NCBI GenBank assembly: GCA_018806985.1 | Contig: JADANN010000018.1 | Span: 1,706,501-1,770,500 of the forward strand | DNA length: 64,000 bases | Source of the DNA: Angiostrongylus vasorum | Lineage: Eukaryota > Nematoda > Chromadorea > Rhabditida > Metastrongylidae | Direction: 5' to 3' | In this document: positions 1-11,900 of the stretch, piece by piece | How the letters are laid out: every line of letters starts with the position of its first letter | How positions within the stretch are numbered: the stretch's first letter is position 1 | Translations under genes and position numbers: made by a program | Notes under the pieces: generated by a model | Told to the model about the DNA's origin: nothing | Database searches by the model: none | What the model saw: only the letters and a program-made list of their open reading frames with translations

Positions 1-81
1 AGTAGTTCCCCTCCAGTAGCTTGCTGGAATTTATGTGAAAAGCTCATATTTCGTGCAAAATTTAATAATGATATACTTCAG

Positions 82-234
82 ACCGTCGTGAGAAGGCCAG
101 GGCTCGTGCTGGAGGTGCAGCAGCAGGTCGGAGCGGCGCTGTTTCTTCGCAACTACCTGATCCTTCGGATTCGGCGTCTATGCAGGCGTACTTTTTACAG
201 GAAGTACAACTTGGAGAGGAGTTCATGGCTAGTG
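82..234 (+). CDS. tomm-20: tomm-20 exon: basic/alanine-rich linker and start of receptor domain
   Basis: The acceptor is TACTTCAG and the donor GTTAGT. The exon enters in phase 1 (it opens with the last two bases of a split codon) and leaves in phase 1. It encodes an Arg/Ala/Gly-rich linker ([11 protein letters not shown]) and then [19 protein letters not shown], the first helix of the TOM20 cytosolic domain. Confidence 0.9.
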
Positions 235-3200
235 GTTAGTGTGTTAAATTGTTCGACTTGAGCTTTATGTGAGCGGAAGTAGAGGTGCAACGGTGTCTGT
301 ACGAATACCATTTGAAAATTTGTTTAATTGTGAAGCCGTATTGGATAGTGGAAGTCGAAACCCATAGATTCTATTCAATATGGTGGGAATCTTTGATTGC
401 CTTGTCGAACCAGCAGGACTGTATATGGAATAACATCATGTTTTGCTCAAGGCCATCTTCATTCTTTATAGGATTTTTTCGTCTAAGACAGTTTGTTCAA
501 CATCGATAAAATTAATCTTGGTTCCTTGTGAATGTTCGTGGGGCATCTTAAAGAACCTTAAGCTTTAACACTTCGTGTTTCCTGAACAAAAATACAAATG
601 AACATCTTAAAGAGTAAGTCAGAATCTCACGAAGACCTAACAGTTTTTCCTGCACTTTTTCATTTTTCGTTCTGTTTTTAAAAAAACTGTACCATCGTTC
701 TTTGCAGCTAATACAGTAGTCTGTAGCGGTGTAATAAAAGAAGTGGTCCCATAGTTGATTATAAAATGAATTTCAGTGAATATGACATAGACGGTCTTTT
801 TACAAGGATTTCATTAGCGACTTATGTAGATATTTCTACCTCACTTATAAATACTTTATTCTCCAAAGACGGAATTCATGAGGTCTAGAACGGTTTTTTC
901 ATTCTTTTTTGTACCATCCGTTCATCACAACTACTGTGCGGATTCAGAAGTTCTTGCATTCGATCCGTTGCCCTCGCATCCGTTGTCCACTGAGGTCTTC
1001 TAAAATTTTTGTGTGTGGGTTTGGTTGCTGCTTGAAGATTTCCCTTTCATCATGTCGCTGAATGCTGATCTAGTCGATTCTCTCTGCAGTCCTGGGATGG
1101 CTGGACTCCGTTCCCACTTGGACTGCAGAGAATGGACCTTTCACAGAAAAGTTTTATACCAATTTCTCGACCAAAAAGGGATAAACGGCTTGATGGGCCA
1201 GAGACGGCCGGATGAACACCGTGCTCGTGATGATGTTCGGCATTATCACCACTCCGTTATCCGCCGTCCTACAATTATTATGCTGCAACTAATTGTTTGT
1301 GCTTCATTTCATGTTGTCGTTGGTTTTATGAAGGTGGGCAACGATCTTCGAGCAATGACCATCATTGCTTACTAACTTACTGTGGTACTTCGACGGCCCA
1401 TTTCACGAATGGTGTGAGCTGCAGGGTTGATTTCGTGGAATGCATGGCACATTCATCAAGGATTCGTCAACGCCGAGAGCCTTATCCTTTACGTCTTTAT
1501 CGGTTCTTCACGAATGACACTGGCGTACGTTGATCCGGCCTCAAGAAGAGCGTGAAGATTGGCGTCTGAGGAGACTGTTCCAGAATTAGGCTAGTGCCCA
1601 TTCATCGGTTGGGTCATTTCCTCGCGTTGTAGATGGGAACGCCCAGTGAATGTGGTATTGAAGGTGGTTTATTGCTGTTGGGCAATTTGTTCTTTTTGAT
1701 TCGTGACGTTGCCTTTCCGCGATGTCCTTAGGTTAACATTACAAGGTTTTGCTAGCTTTTATGGATCAGGGGAGAAGCTTTTTTGTCGGTAGCGATTCTT
1801 GCAACCAATCGTCTTATCAGTTGTTTCTAACATGATATTAGGTTGGATATAAATGTGCCTATGAAGGTAAAAAGTCTATCATCTGTTCACGGCCGGTATA
1901 ACACGCTGAATCCACTGAGCAACATAATGTTTACAAAAAACCTCATTGGGTGATTTTTTTGACATTGATTTCGTTTTCAGGTAATGTTGAAGAAGGCGCA
2001 ATACACATAGCAAACGCCATTGCGCTTTGCGGACCATCGCAGCAGCTGTTACAAATATTCCAACAGACGTTGCCTGCCGAACAATATGCAGCAGTCATTG
2101 AACAGTTGCCACATACTCGTGCGGTAAGCATTGTTTTTTTACATAGGTGTTAGGGGTTTGTCTTGTACTGGATGGGCACGGACGAATTATTTACCTTTTT
2201 TGCTTACTGCATGTGGAGGTAGTTTCCTGTTTTATTTACTAAATCGGAGTAGAATCGTTAGTCAGCTACTATCTTCTTGATGATTCTGATTGTATAACTC
2301 ATCTAGCTACGGCTCTGCGGAATGCTTTCGTTCCGTTCGTCTAATGTATGTTGTGTTGCGGCAGTAACTCTAGTTGATCAGTGACATACTGATTTCTGCG
2401 CCCAATTAATTGTGGTCGTTGATTCTAGCGGTCGCAAATCTCTAGTCTCAATTGCGAGTAGAGCAACAGATATAATGCCTTTTTAAACAACAGTGAAAAC
2501 ACTCTATTAATCAGATATTGCTTGGATGCGTGCTTTGATGGCCCGTCGTTACTATTTATGCGGGCCCTAGAATATTCTCCATTAATCGAAGTTTTGCTGG
2601 TTTAGCTATTGTGGTTCCCTGGAGTCCCGAGGCCAACCTGGCCAAAGCTTGCCCCTGGTCGTCGCCACGAGAGGCAGTCGCTGCTCTTGTGGATCAGAGG
2701 GAGATTTGCCACCATGCCACTAGTTTGGTACGAGGACGCTGACGGATCATGATATTGGTTTACCCTTAGCTAAGCTTCCTGTTGAAGGTGCCGGACTCCT
2801 CAGGTTGGGACACCCTGCCAGGAGGATGAATCCCCTGTCGTACATCGGATCCCGACACCCAGGAAAATCTCCCAGCCACGATGAGGCGGTAAACCTTTGG
2901 TAAGTAATCAGATATTGTGTCCGGAATTAATGAACGTCTAATTTCTAAGAGTTTTTTTAACGAACTTATGTCTTTCACATTACTTTTGAAGCACGTGAGA
3001 TCCTCACTGTAAAATAGCACTTTTTCGAGTAGAGAATCTCGAACATCTTATTGCAGAATGAGGCCTGTTGTGACTCTCAAATATAACGTTTGCTTTCTTT
3101 TTTCAATAAAAAAAAGTCCAGAATTTTGACATTATCTTACTGGTTTCTTCTATTGCTGTACAGAAGTGTAACATATCATCGCGCGAATGAGAAGAACAAA

Positions 3201-6133
3201 ACATGTGAACAGACCAGTTCTACCAATGTTCTTTTTTTTTCCAAAATGTCGACCCACTGTAACAAATGTAATAAGATTTTTCTAGTTTGGCTGTAATCCA
3301 TTTTCACAACGCATCCGGCCCTTCTTCTCTATTTATAGGAATGCTGCGAAGAAGTGAAAACCTTGGGAATGAGAGCAACGTTTTTTTTCCACTCTTTTTT
3401 TTTTTCGACGTTGGATTCAGCTGTAACTGTGCTATTTCACTTTTTCAGACGCGGAACTAGACTCAACGAGTGTTTTTTTAATTGATCGGTTAATACAAAG
3501 TTGATTAAATAGAAAGTTATTCCGTTGTTTCGGTGCCTCCGCCTTCTCCAGGGCCGGCCCGCTTCAATGTGTGTCTTTACGATCGCACCAAGTCGAGTTC
3601 AATGAAGAACTACCTGATCGAAGTAACTTCACTTGGCAGTAGTCATCTTTTATTCACTGCCTGTTTTCTTTCGTGGCTGGGTAAATGTTTGATAGCACCT
3701 ATAGGTTAAAACAGCGATGAAGAAAGGCAAAACAAAGGACCAGCATGGTGTGGTGGTGAACACGTCAGACCCTGAAAGGATAGTGGCGGGTTCAATCCAC
3801 ACCACAGACACCTACGCTTCGGAGTTTTGCAAATATATCAGCATTGTTGTGGTTATATTTCACATCATATCCTGCCATGAAAAAGTAGGCAGTAAATAAA
3901 AAGTGACTACATTGTTTCATAGTACAGCTTCAGCTTAACTGGGTTCAGTGCCTGCCGATTAGTGCCCTCCAGGTAAATCCACATTGATGGATGATTGCTG
4001 ATAGCACCTATAGGTTAAAACACGGCTTACAAAACGAAACGAAGGACCCGCATGCTGTGATGGTGAAGACGTTAGCCCACGGATAGTGTAATAGCAGGTC
4101 TGATCCCTAACGTAGACACCTGCGGTGCGGAGTTTTACAAATATCTCAGCATCGTTGTGGTTAGATTTCACTTGGCAGTGTTCTTTTATACAGGACGGTT
4201 GTTGCTGATATTGGTTGTCCGTTAATCATCGTTTGTTCTTCTTCGGACAATCCATCGTGCGGCAGTCGGTATCATTGTCAGCTAGCGCGAAGCAGTATTT
4301 CATAAACCGGCTTTCCTTTGACCTCGGAGTGCCTGATCTATGTGTATTCTTTCACTGATGAGGGAACACGAAATCAAGAGAGAAATTTTGTTCATGCGTT
4401 TTGATTGAGTTGTCCTGAATTTAAAGGAAAGTCGGTTTTTGAAATAAACTCCACAATCTACAACTATACGTCGTTCGTGACTTATTTTCACCATAAACTT
4501 TTGCTGTCTTCTGCCTATCTCCGTTATGTTCGTGTATTATTTTTGCTACATGATTATAAACGTCAGAGCACATTTTCGTTGCTTATTCCCACAATAAACG
4601 CAAACTGTCAGAGTCCAACTATACAATGTTCGTCGCTTAGAAGACATCTTCTCAGTTCTAAATAAAAACTTGATGCCAGCATGCTCCATAATAAGCTGTA
4701 ACAAGTGTGAGTCGAACAACTCTTTGACGTCAGGTTCAATAAAATCTTCTTCCAAGTGGTTTTTCTTTTGTAGTTTTTATTAACAGTATCTCTCGTTCCG
4801 TTCAAGATGTTGCCGAAGTGGACGGAATTGTAAACGTCATTCTTGGTCTCTGATTTTATCATCTTTTTTCACGCAAGTAATGCACCCATTCCGTTTTTAT
4901 AGTTTTATGGCAGTGAGAATTGCACCTTACAGCTTTCACTTGTAGAAGTAATGGTAATGGCGGACACTTGGGCGAATCATTAGTTTCTTCTATTCATTAG
5001 TTGTTTTATGCGGTGTAGTTTAATGGACGGTGTCTGAAATGGCCTTTCCTAAGTTTTTGTAATTCTTATACGTAAGCACTATAGGACTTCTTCGAGGATA
5101 ACTGTGACATCACCGGTTATTTTAAAAATATGCTCGTCCTAAAGCTGGGGTTCAATATATCTCTCTCCACAGGAGATGCGTTTCCTTGCGTCTAAGACAA
5201 CTGTGGAAGAAATAAACGTAGTACTGTTAAACGGTTACTCTTAGATTTCACCGCTTTTAACTTGAACTAAACACCCGCGATTTTCTTTATACGCTTATAG
5301 CTGTGAAGATGCAGTTAATAACAGGATTGTTTGTAATTTCCTATATTCTGTTCTTTGAACAATATTGTCGGGACGCTATATGGAATTTCTTGGAAAGTGC
5401 CGTAAGATTTCGGTGTTCAGCGATTGGCTGCAATGTTTGGCGAAGCAGCAGAAGCAGCCGAATCTCAGCATCAGGCGGTGACTTGCCCAGCGGAAGAATT
5501 ACCACCTGCTCAGGTGAAATAGCTTTTCTAATAAAAAGCAATTTGATGATTGCTCCAATAATTAGTAGTTTCGAAACAAATGTTATCTGTGCAAGCTTTA
5601 CGAGAAATTTCACTTGTTTTGAACTTTTCTCCTGTTCTAAACGATGTCGCTACATATGTTAATGATTAAGATTTCGCTAGATCTTATTTGACATGTATTC
5701 GCAAAATAATAGTACTTTTAATTCATTTTTTAAAGTAGTCGTAGCAGAGGTTTGAAAGTGGTAGCTACTATTTTCCCAAGTATATAAATATTTGGGGCGG
5801 ATAACACAACGGAAGTGATGTCTGTCATCACGAGCATGGTGCTAGTTCGATTCCACTCCGGGCCAACCAAGCCTCTCATCCCCCGGGAAAGACCGCTGTC
5901 TGTAACCAATTGGGAACGTTCCAGCCCTGCTATCGCTTGACTCCAGGGAAAATCGACTCGGCGAGCATTCTACGACATCAAGATAAAACGAAACTTCTCA
6001 AGCTGTAGCCAAAGCCACACATAAAAGTTGGAGGATCCTCGTGGATAACGGATGCGAGGAAACGAATCGAATGAGAGAAGTGCTGGGGTCCGCATAGTAG
6101 ACGTGAAGACGGGTCATACAGAAATAAAAGCGC

Positions 6134-6174
<41 letters not shown>

Positions 6175-6242
6175 CACATATACGCGTATATATATACATA
6201 TACGCGTGTATATATATACATATACATATACATGTACATGTA

Positions 6243-6291
<49 letters not shown>

Positions 6292-6959
6292 CATGTATAT
6301 GTATATATATATATACGTATATATATACATATACGCGTGTATATATACACATATACATATACATGTACATGTAGTATATACATATATATATATATACACA
6401 TACATACATACATACATACATACATACATACATACATACATACATACATACATACATACATACATACATACAGACATACACACATACACACACACATACA
6501 CACATACACATATACACATATACATATACACATACATATACATACATACATATACATACATACATATACATACATACATATACATACATACATATACATA
6601 CATACATACATATACATACATACATATACATACATACATACATATACATACATACATACATACATATACATACATACATATACATACATACATACATACA
6701 TACATATACATACATATATAAACATACATACATACATACATATACATACATACATACATACATACATATACATACATACATACATACATACATATTCATA
6801 CATACATATACATACATACATATACATACATACACACATATACATACATACATATACATACATACATACAACATACAAACCTGTTATGTAGCGCAGAACC
6901 TTCAACTTTGTGTATTCCAGAACAGCGAATTACTGGATGATATCTATGACCTCGAATAG
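82..6959 (+). CDS. tomm-20: TOM20 mitochondrial import receptor subunit, 5'-partial gene
   Basis: TOM20 is the outer-membrane receptor that binds amphipathic presequences of proteins entering mitochondria. Four coding exons (82-234, 1981-2123, 5421-5513, 6921-6959) join in frame to about 141 residues ending in a TAG stop. The product carries the family's core: an acidic [11 protein letters not shown] segment, then [13 protein letters not shown] and [13 protein letters not shown], which form the presequence-binding TPR-like domain. It finishes with an acidic LLDDIYDLE tail like the Caenorhabditis TOMM-20 end. The N-terminal membrane anchor and start codon are absent, because the first exon lies left of the window. 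Every junction has GT/AG borders and matching phase (1, 0, 0). The gene is convergent with the potassium channel gene to its right. Identification comes from recalled family sequence and is strong. Confidence 0.93.
920..1264 (-). repeat. SINE-C copy (tRNA-derived), full length, diverged
   Basis: Read on the - strand it starts GGCGGATAACGGAGTGG, a tRNA-like head matching the copy at 5795-6132. It keeps the middle block (CGACTAGATCAGCATTC-like) and the GCGAGG..CGAATGC block near its 3' end. Divergence from the 5.8-kb copy is considerable. Confidence 0.6.
1400..1535 (+). repeat. SINE-B 3' fragment
   Basis: It contains GAATGCATGGCACATTC and CAACGCCGAGAGCCTTATCC, which are the 3' end of the SINE-B family (compare 30,360-30,430). 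The tRNA-like head is missing. Confidence 0.55.
1981..2123 (+). CDS. tomm-20: tomm-20 exon: TPR-like presequence-binding core
   Basis: The acceptor is CGTTTTCAG and the donor GTAAGC. The exon encodes [34 protein letters not shown] and LPHTRA. These are the helices that form the hydrophobic presequence groove, and this is the most conserved stretch of the gene. Confidence 0.95.
2535..2900 (+). repeat. Dispersed repeat R1, copy 1
   Basis: This repeat of about 365 bp has the marker blocks ATTGTGGTTCCCTGGAGTCC, CTTGTGGATCAGAGGGAGAT and GGTAAACC near the end. Related copies lie at 13,940, 32,563, 38,990 and 55,841 (the last inverted). I see no coding capacity, no terminal inverted repeats and no clear tRNA head, so its class is open. 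Confidence 0.75.
3689..3925 (+). repeat. SINE-A copy with A and B boxes
   Basis: A tRNA-like promoter is visible: A box TGGTGAACACG at 3754-3764 and B box GGTTCAATCC at 3789-3798. The 3' body includes TTTGCAAATAT and the TATCCTGCCATGAAAAAGTA block. This is the clearest copy of the most abundant SINE here. It lies in tomm-20 intron 2. Confidence 0.8.
3993..4172 (+). repeat. SINE-A copy, second in tandem
   Basis: It begins with the same GATAGCACCTATAGGTTAAA head as the copy 300 bp to its left and runs through the tRNA-like part to the TTTACAAATATCTCAGCATC block. The A and B boxes are more decayed than in the left copy. Confidence 0.7.
4173..5420. other. Rest of tomm-20 intron 2
   Basis: I see no repeat family, RNA gene or exon in this AT-rich stretch. 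Short open frames on both strands show no domain and no splice-site context. Confidence 0.6.
5421..5513 (+). CDS. tomm-20: tomm-20 exon: RLAAMFGE helix and variable linker
   Basis: The acceptor is GGTGTTCAG and the donor GTGAAA; phase is 0 at both ends. It begins [14 protein letters not shown], matching RLADMFG at the same place in the Caenorhabditis protein, and ends in a proline/glutamine linker (ELPPAQ). A frame also runs on the opposite strand but has no family match. Confidence 0.88.
5795..6132 (+). repeat. SINE-C copy (tRNA-derived), full length
   Basis: The head resembles a tRNA: A-box-like TAACACAACGG at 5802-5812 and B box AGTTCGATTCC at 5844-5854. The 3' end reads GTGAAGACGGGTCATACAG followed by AAATAAAA. 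A TA microsatellite starts directly after this tail. Family members lie at 920, 29,785, 32,255 and 40,640. Confidence 0.75.
6133..6877. repeat. TA / CATA compound microsatellite
   Basis: Long TA runs (about 6135-6170, 6242-6285) are interspersed with ACATGTACATGT and TACGCG blocks. They pass into CATA and CACA repeats to about 6877. The long Tyr/Ile/His/Val/Cys-only open frames on both strands are by-products of the repeat. It lies in the last tomm-20 intron. Confidence 0.95.
6921..6959 (+). CDS. tomm-20: tomm-20 terminal exon with stop
   Basis: This is a 39-bp last exon (acceptor TGTATTCCAG) encoding [12 protein letters not shown] and TAG. It parallels the ELIDDTDDLE end of Caenorhabditis TOMM-20. 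It lies only about 45 bp beyond the microsatellite, so the repeat fills most of the last intron. Confidence 0.85.
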   Translation, partial: NSELLDDIYDLE

Positions 6960-8904
6960 TACTTGGTATGCTATCTTCTGTGTCACGAACCATCCCGGCT
7001 TGTTGTTTTTCTTCCATTTAGTGTAAGGATTTATTTATTCCGTGACAGTTTTTATCCTTGTTATTGATGCTATTTTGTTTTCATTTCCTATTGTTAAACC
7101 TAGAGGAAATAGGACTTGTTATTGCTGATAAGATAATACTGGATGTGGTTTAAGACATGTTAATTTTGCTCCAGTATGTATTTCCCTTCAAGTAGTTTTT
7201 TTCAGATAGTGACATTAGTATAGTGTTATTTGAAATCTGTACTCTGCTTTTGCTTTTTTATGTGATGAGCACAAAGTTTTCTAGCACAGTGACGTTTCGG
7301 GACCATCTGATGAGCTTGTGTACACTTTAAGGTTCTTCATATTAATGTGGTTCTGATTTATCCATAGTTGGTCTTGCCGTGTTTTAGCTTGAATTTTGCT
7401 CTCTTCAAAGATAACGTTAAAAGTGTAGAGAATACATGAAGCGTGAACAAATTCCTTGATATCGGGCTGTATCCTGGCCTAGAAAGGAAAAGATGCCTTG
7501 CCTTTTTGAGCCTTATCTGTTTAGATGCATCAAGTTTTGCTCATACCTCAGCATCCTTATGGTTGTATTTTACACCATACCCTTCCATGAAAAAAGAGGA
7601 AGTGAACAAGAAGTTAAGATCTTATTTGTTTCCATGGAAGGAAATTAGTGGGCTACCCATTTTGAGTTTCTAATTGCATGATCGGGCGTGCTAGCTCTAC
7701 AATGTTTGTGGATAAAAGCAACTGCATGATCATGATTTATGCCTAATATTATATTTTAAAACTTAAAAACTGGATAAACATAGTACTCTGTATGAATTCA
7801 CAGGCAACGTAGCGACGTATTATCGACATTGAGAAGTAACGTAGAAATCTGTAACCACAAAGCGGTAGTTGCTGGTGGCGAAGAAGTATAAATGCAACGA
7901 AGGACTGGGAATATCTGAGAAAATTTGGCTCTTATGTCAAAACTGACTCCTTTAACCCTATGATACACTACTTTGATTGAAAAAAAAAAGGTTTAACCGG
8001 GAAAGTGTTGCAGGACCTTATCATAAACAGTATCATATGAAAGGACATCATAAGATATAATAGAGATCTTTCACACTATCTTCAATAATGATTCGAGTGC
8101 CGATGCTTCTGATTTTAATATCTACTGTTTTATTGCTGATTAGTAACTACTTGCCTACACAACAAGCATTTTACCTATTCACCATCTGAGTACTAACTCC
8201 ATAAGAACTTCTCGTTCATGGCAGGTTTTCCAGACCCCATTGTGTATAAGAAGCTAAGATACTCGTTGAAATATGCCAACTGTATATTTTACTCTGGAGT
8301 TGAAATACTCGTTAAACTGAGTGTCAACTGGTGAATAATTATTTTGCAGTTTTTTTTGCGCTGTCCCCTACACAATGTGTTATTTGTGAGCAAACTTACT
8401 GGCGATCTACAAGAGGTTCAAAATGGCGTAAGGATCCAGCCAACTTTCAGGGAGGAACAGATAATCGTTAAAAATTTTTGCATGTCATCTCGACGCTGAT
8501 ACCAAAGACCTTGTGACTTCTCTTCGTCACTATTACTAAAATAATTAGGTAGAAGACGTGATTAGAAAAGAATGACAGACGTAGGAAAGATACTCAATTG
8601 AGGAAGTCAGGGGACGAAAGCGGGGATATGTAGGCCGTTTGGGCAGGTATTTGCGAATGATAACGTTGTCTTAGAGCATTTGTAACTAATTCGCAATCCT
8701 AACCATCGAATGTGAGCGTGCAGAAGGTTTGTGACGTCATCAATCTATAGGCAGAAAGAAATAGGCTGTGGTACTCATGTGAAGATTCAAAAAAAAGTAC
8801 AAGCTCGACTTAGATTGCATGTACCCCGAAGGAATAATGGAATTTAATAAGGTAATAACATTTATAATGGTGATTATAATAATAATAATTTTCACTAGGC
8901 AAAC
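6960..8904. other. Intergenic region between convergent genes
   Basis: This region lies between the tomm-20 stop and the last channel exon I could place. A decayed SINE-A 3' part (about 7535-7612) is present. No obvious AATAAA signal follows the tomm-20 stop. The final exon of the channel may lie here, because the last exon I place on the left ends with a plausible donor. Confidence 0.5.
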
Positions 8905-8990
8905 TTCTGTATGATTCGAAAGACGGAGATGTTGACCAATTGGAAAGTGAACGGGGTATGACGGCTCGATAAGGAGTGGATGAAGCACTT
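8905..8990 (-). CDS. K2P exon: Ser/Pro-rich tail
   Basis: The acceptor GTTTCTCAG restores the frame from the preceding exon and gives SASSTPYRAVIPRSLSNW then STSPSFESYR, a disordered tail. Either a donor at GTTTGC closes it at 8905, or it reads on through AAT repeats to a TAA at 8810-8812. I prefer the donor because the continuation is low-complexity (Tyr/His/Asn). Confidence 0.6.
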
Positions 8991-11900
8991 CTGAGAAACG
9001 GCTACTGCTATTGATCGATGTCGACTATTTGGTCATCCGGTTGTATTTGCTTACAGTATTGAAACAGTATCTTCTGATAGTATTCACGAGGTGTGAGCGT
9101 ACGAGCTGTTGAGCACCTGGAAAAGTTGTTTGTTTAGTTGAAGACATTACAGATGTCAGATCAGTGAATGATATACAGGAAGGCTTTATCATTAATTGTG
9201 ATTAAATTTATGCACGATGGATGCCAAATGAATTAAAAATTTCGCTAGGAGAATTTGACGAACAAGGGATATCTCTGTTGCAGCTCTTTCATTGGTGAAT
9301 CGCCAAGAGCAGTCTATAGCAATAAATTTAAGTACTCAGGATGCAGCTTTTTCAAGCATAGTCAATTGTATATGTGCATCACTAGCTGTTCTCGAAATCA
9401 CTTCTGTTAGCTGAACTCTCAATAGTATTCATAACCCAAACGCAACCAGGTAGCACGTTTACCCTAGCGGTGGAATTTTTTGGATTCTGAGCAGATGAAA
9501 AGCATCACTCTTCGTTTCACAAATATATATTGCACTATTGTAATGTCCACTTCAGAGGCGTCTTTTTCGGAGTTCAGGACACGTGATTCCCTCCGATAGT
9601 TAGATGAAGCGATTGACACCAAGTCCTACTGTCTTTGTTATGAGTTACATGACTTTCTTTGTATTGCTGTGAGCACGACAATAGAGATGTTCGTGCCAAC
9701 AACCTCCTCACTACTTCATTACTCGAGGGCAACACTAAGGCGATCCAATGATACTGTCTTACTGTTATGCACGACTCGAACAAATTTAATTTACTACCTA
9801 ATAGTCGTACATATAGTGTTCCACAAAGTCCCTTCCAAAGAGTTCGTACATAGACAACTATATGAGCAGGCTGAAGTTTCTTTTTTATACGAACGTCCAT
9901 CTTTTCGCTTATTTAGTTCTAAGGTTCCAGAAAGTAATCCCACATATTCAGATACACGCATTCAGATGCACTTCCATAAGGACGCTGAGAATGTAAATTT
10001 AGTTAGGAAATGTCATAAGAAGCAAATTTTTGTTGTATGATAAGACGATTCAGAGAAATATTTAGTAATAGTGCGTTCACGCTCCTGTAGATGCCTTCTT
10101 AGGATGTGCCAGCTAAGTGAGAGTGTTTAAACTTTTGTGTGAAATGAAAGAAATGCATGAGACTATACCTGCTGGTGTTCAGATCGAGGCTTTCCATACT
10201 CGCCAACACCCGATCTGAAGCGAACGAGAGCGTCCTTGGATGCTCTATCCACTTAAAGTAGTAAATGTCGGGTGGTACGTAGGGGCGACCGGTGATCCAG
10301 TTCAAATCTGGCTGACGACCATTTATAAGGCAGTCCAAGAGATATTCCTGAAATAGAACCTTCGATGACCTCAATTCCTGAAATAGAACCTTCGATGACC
10401 TCACTGCACGCAAAAGCGGCATTGTTAATGGATACTAGTTGGTTTTAGTAATCTGAAGAATCATGTTCGATCATAGTTGATGGAGTCGAAGTCAAAAGTT
10501 CTTCATCATACGTAAACATTGGGCGCGTGTAGCGCAGTGGTCAAAGTCGCCCTGCAATACACATGGGATCAATCCCTGTGCTCTATACTTCTCAAAGATT
10601 CCATCTCTCCGAGGTCCTCATATTGGTACCAAACTTATCTGGGAGGATAGCAGCACTGGCTCCATACATCGGTAGGCCACCAAGAGTCAATGTAAAGGCA
10701 AGATATGCATTAAATCACCTCCACCTATGCTTAATGAAGTCGAATGCATGGCACATCCCTCAGGGATTGGTCAACGCCATGAGCTTCATTCGTCTAGCTT
10801 TATGTAGATATAATTCAGAAATGACACTGACGTTCTTCCAACCCAAATGCATTTAACCACTTCTCACCATATTTTTGTTTAAAGGAAGAAATTAGCACTT
10901 ATCGACTGCAATGTAGGGTAATTTACTTCCACTTATTTTTTAGATCTATAAATTTTTGAAAGAGGCTATTTGGAAGGAATCACTTATTTGCGATTAGCCT
11001 TACTCTTGTTATTCAAAACGCGAAAGGTCACAACAAACCACCAAGAACGTTTTACTTACGGAAGAATATCTCACCTGTGAAATAATGAAGGAATTAAAAT
11101 GATAAGTAGGTTGGACTCTGAAAACAATGCATTGCTCCGAACCGACATAAATGTTTAATATCACCTATAGGTTAAAACAGCGCTGAGAGAAAGGCAAAAC
11201 AAAGGACCAGCATAGTGTGGTGGTGAACACGTCAGATCCTGAAAGGATAGTGGCGGGTTCAATCCACACCACAGACACCTACGCTCCGGAGTTTTGCAAA
11301 TATCTCAGCATTATTGCTGATTATATTTCACATCATATCCGGCCATGAAAAAGTAGACATATTCATGTTTAATGGAGATGAGCTCAGGAAATGCTTATAG
11401 ATAAACAGTGCCAAAATGATCTGTGCTGATAATCGAGTGGCTACAGTGGCAGCCAGTCTGTTCGCCCTCTTTTTCTGCCAGAATTACGCCGATAGATTTG
11501 CTTGTTCAGGAAACATAGAAAGTGTCTTCTTGAATTGCTAAGCTAACACGAGGCTGACAAATAGATTTGTTTGGCTACGTTAGCTGAATGAAGCTATCTA
11601 TCAACCTCGTGCTAGCTTGACAATCCAACGAGATATTATTACTACCGAGGTCAAATGACGGTCAGTTTAGAAATTATTGCTTTAATATTCGCTACATGGA
11701 AAATATATTCCTCTCATAGAATTTTTGTGAAGTAGTCTAGATAGTGGTAGATTACCAGATCGGTGATCCTTCTGTTCTGCGGCATGACATCACTGAGACC
11801 TATTCGTTAGGGGGACCTATCCGCAAATTGGTGTTAAAAAGCACAACTTTTGACCGTTCTATTCTTGTTCTTTGCTCCGTTCCTGGTCTTCGATGTTCTT

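Larger units (their letters stand above)
235..1980. other. tomm-20 intron
   Basis: This intron is AT-rich. Apart from a SINE-C copy (about 920-1264) and a SINE-B 3' fragment (about 1400-1535) I see no structure in it. Short open frames in the SINE-C copy are not genes. Confidence 0.8.

Noticed and set aside
2766..3020. Open frame within repeat R1 (also at 32,752-33,013 and 39,138-39,473)
   Set aside because: The frames fall in the same part of R1, but the encoded sequences are not conserved between copies and carry different breaks.
3741..3805. A functional tRNA gene
   Set aside because: A and B boxes are present, but no acceptor stem or cloverleaf can be formed and the unit is repeated with a SINE body.
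5978..6905. Open frames of up to 298 codons on both strands
   Set aside because: They consist only of Tyr, Ile, Val, Met, Cys, His and Thr from the TA/CATA repeat, occur in several frames at once, and have no splice or start context.
9574..10040. Gene on either strand
   Set aside because: Two mutually exclusive open frames overlap in opposite directions, neither has a recognised domain, and both lie in a channel intron.
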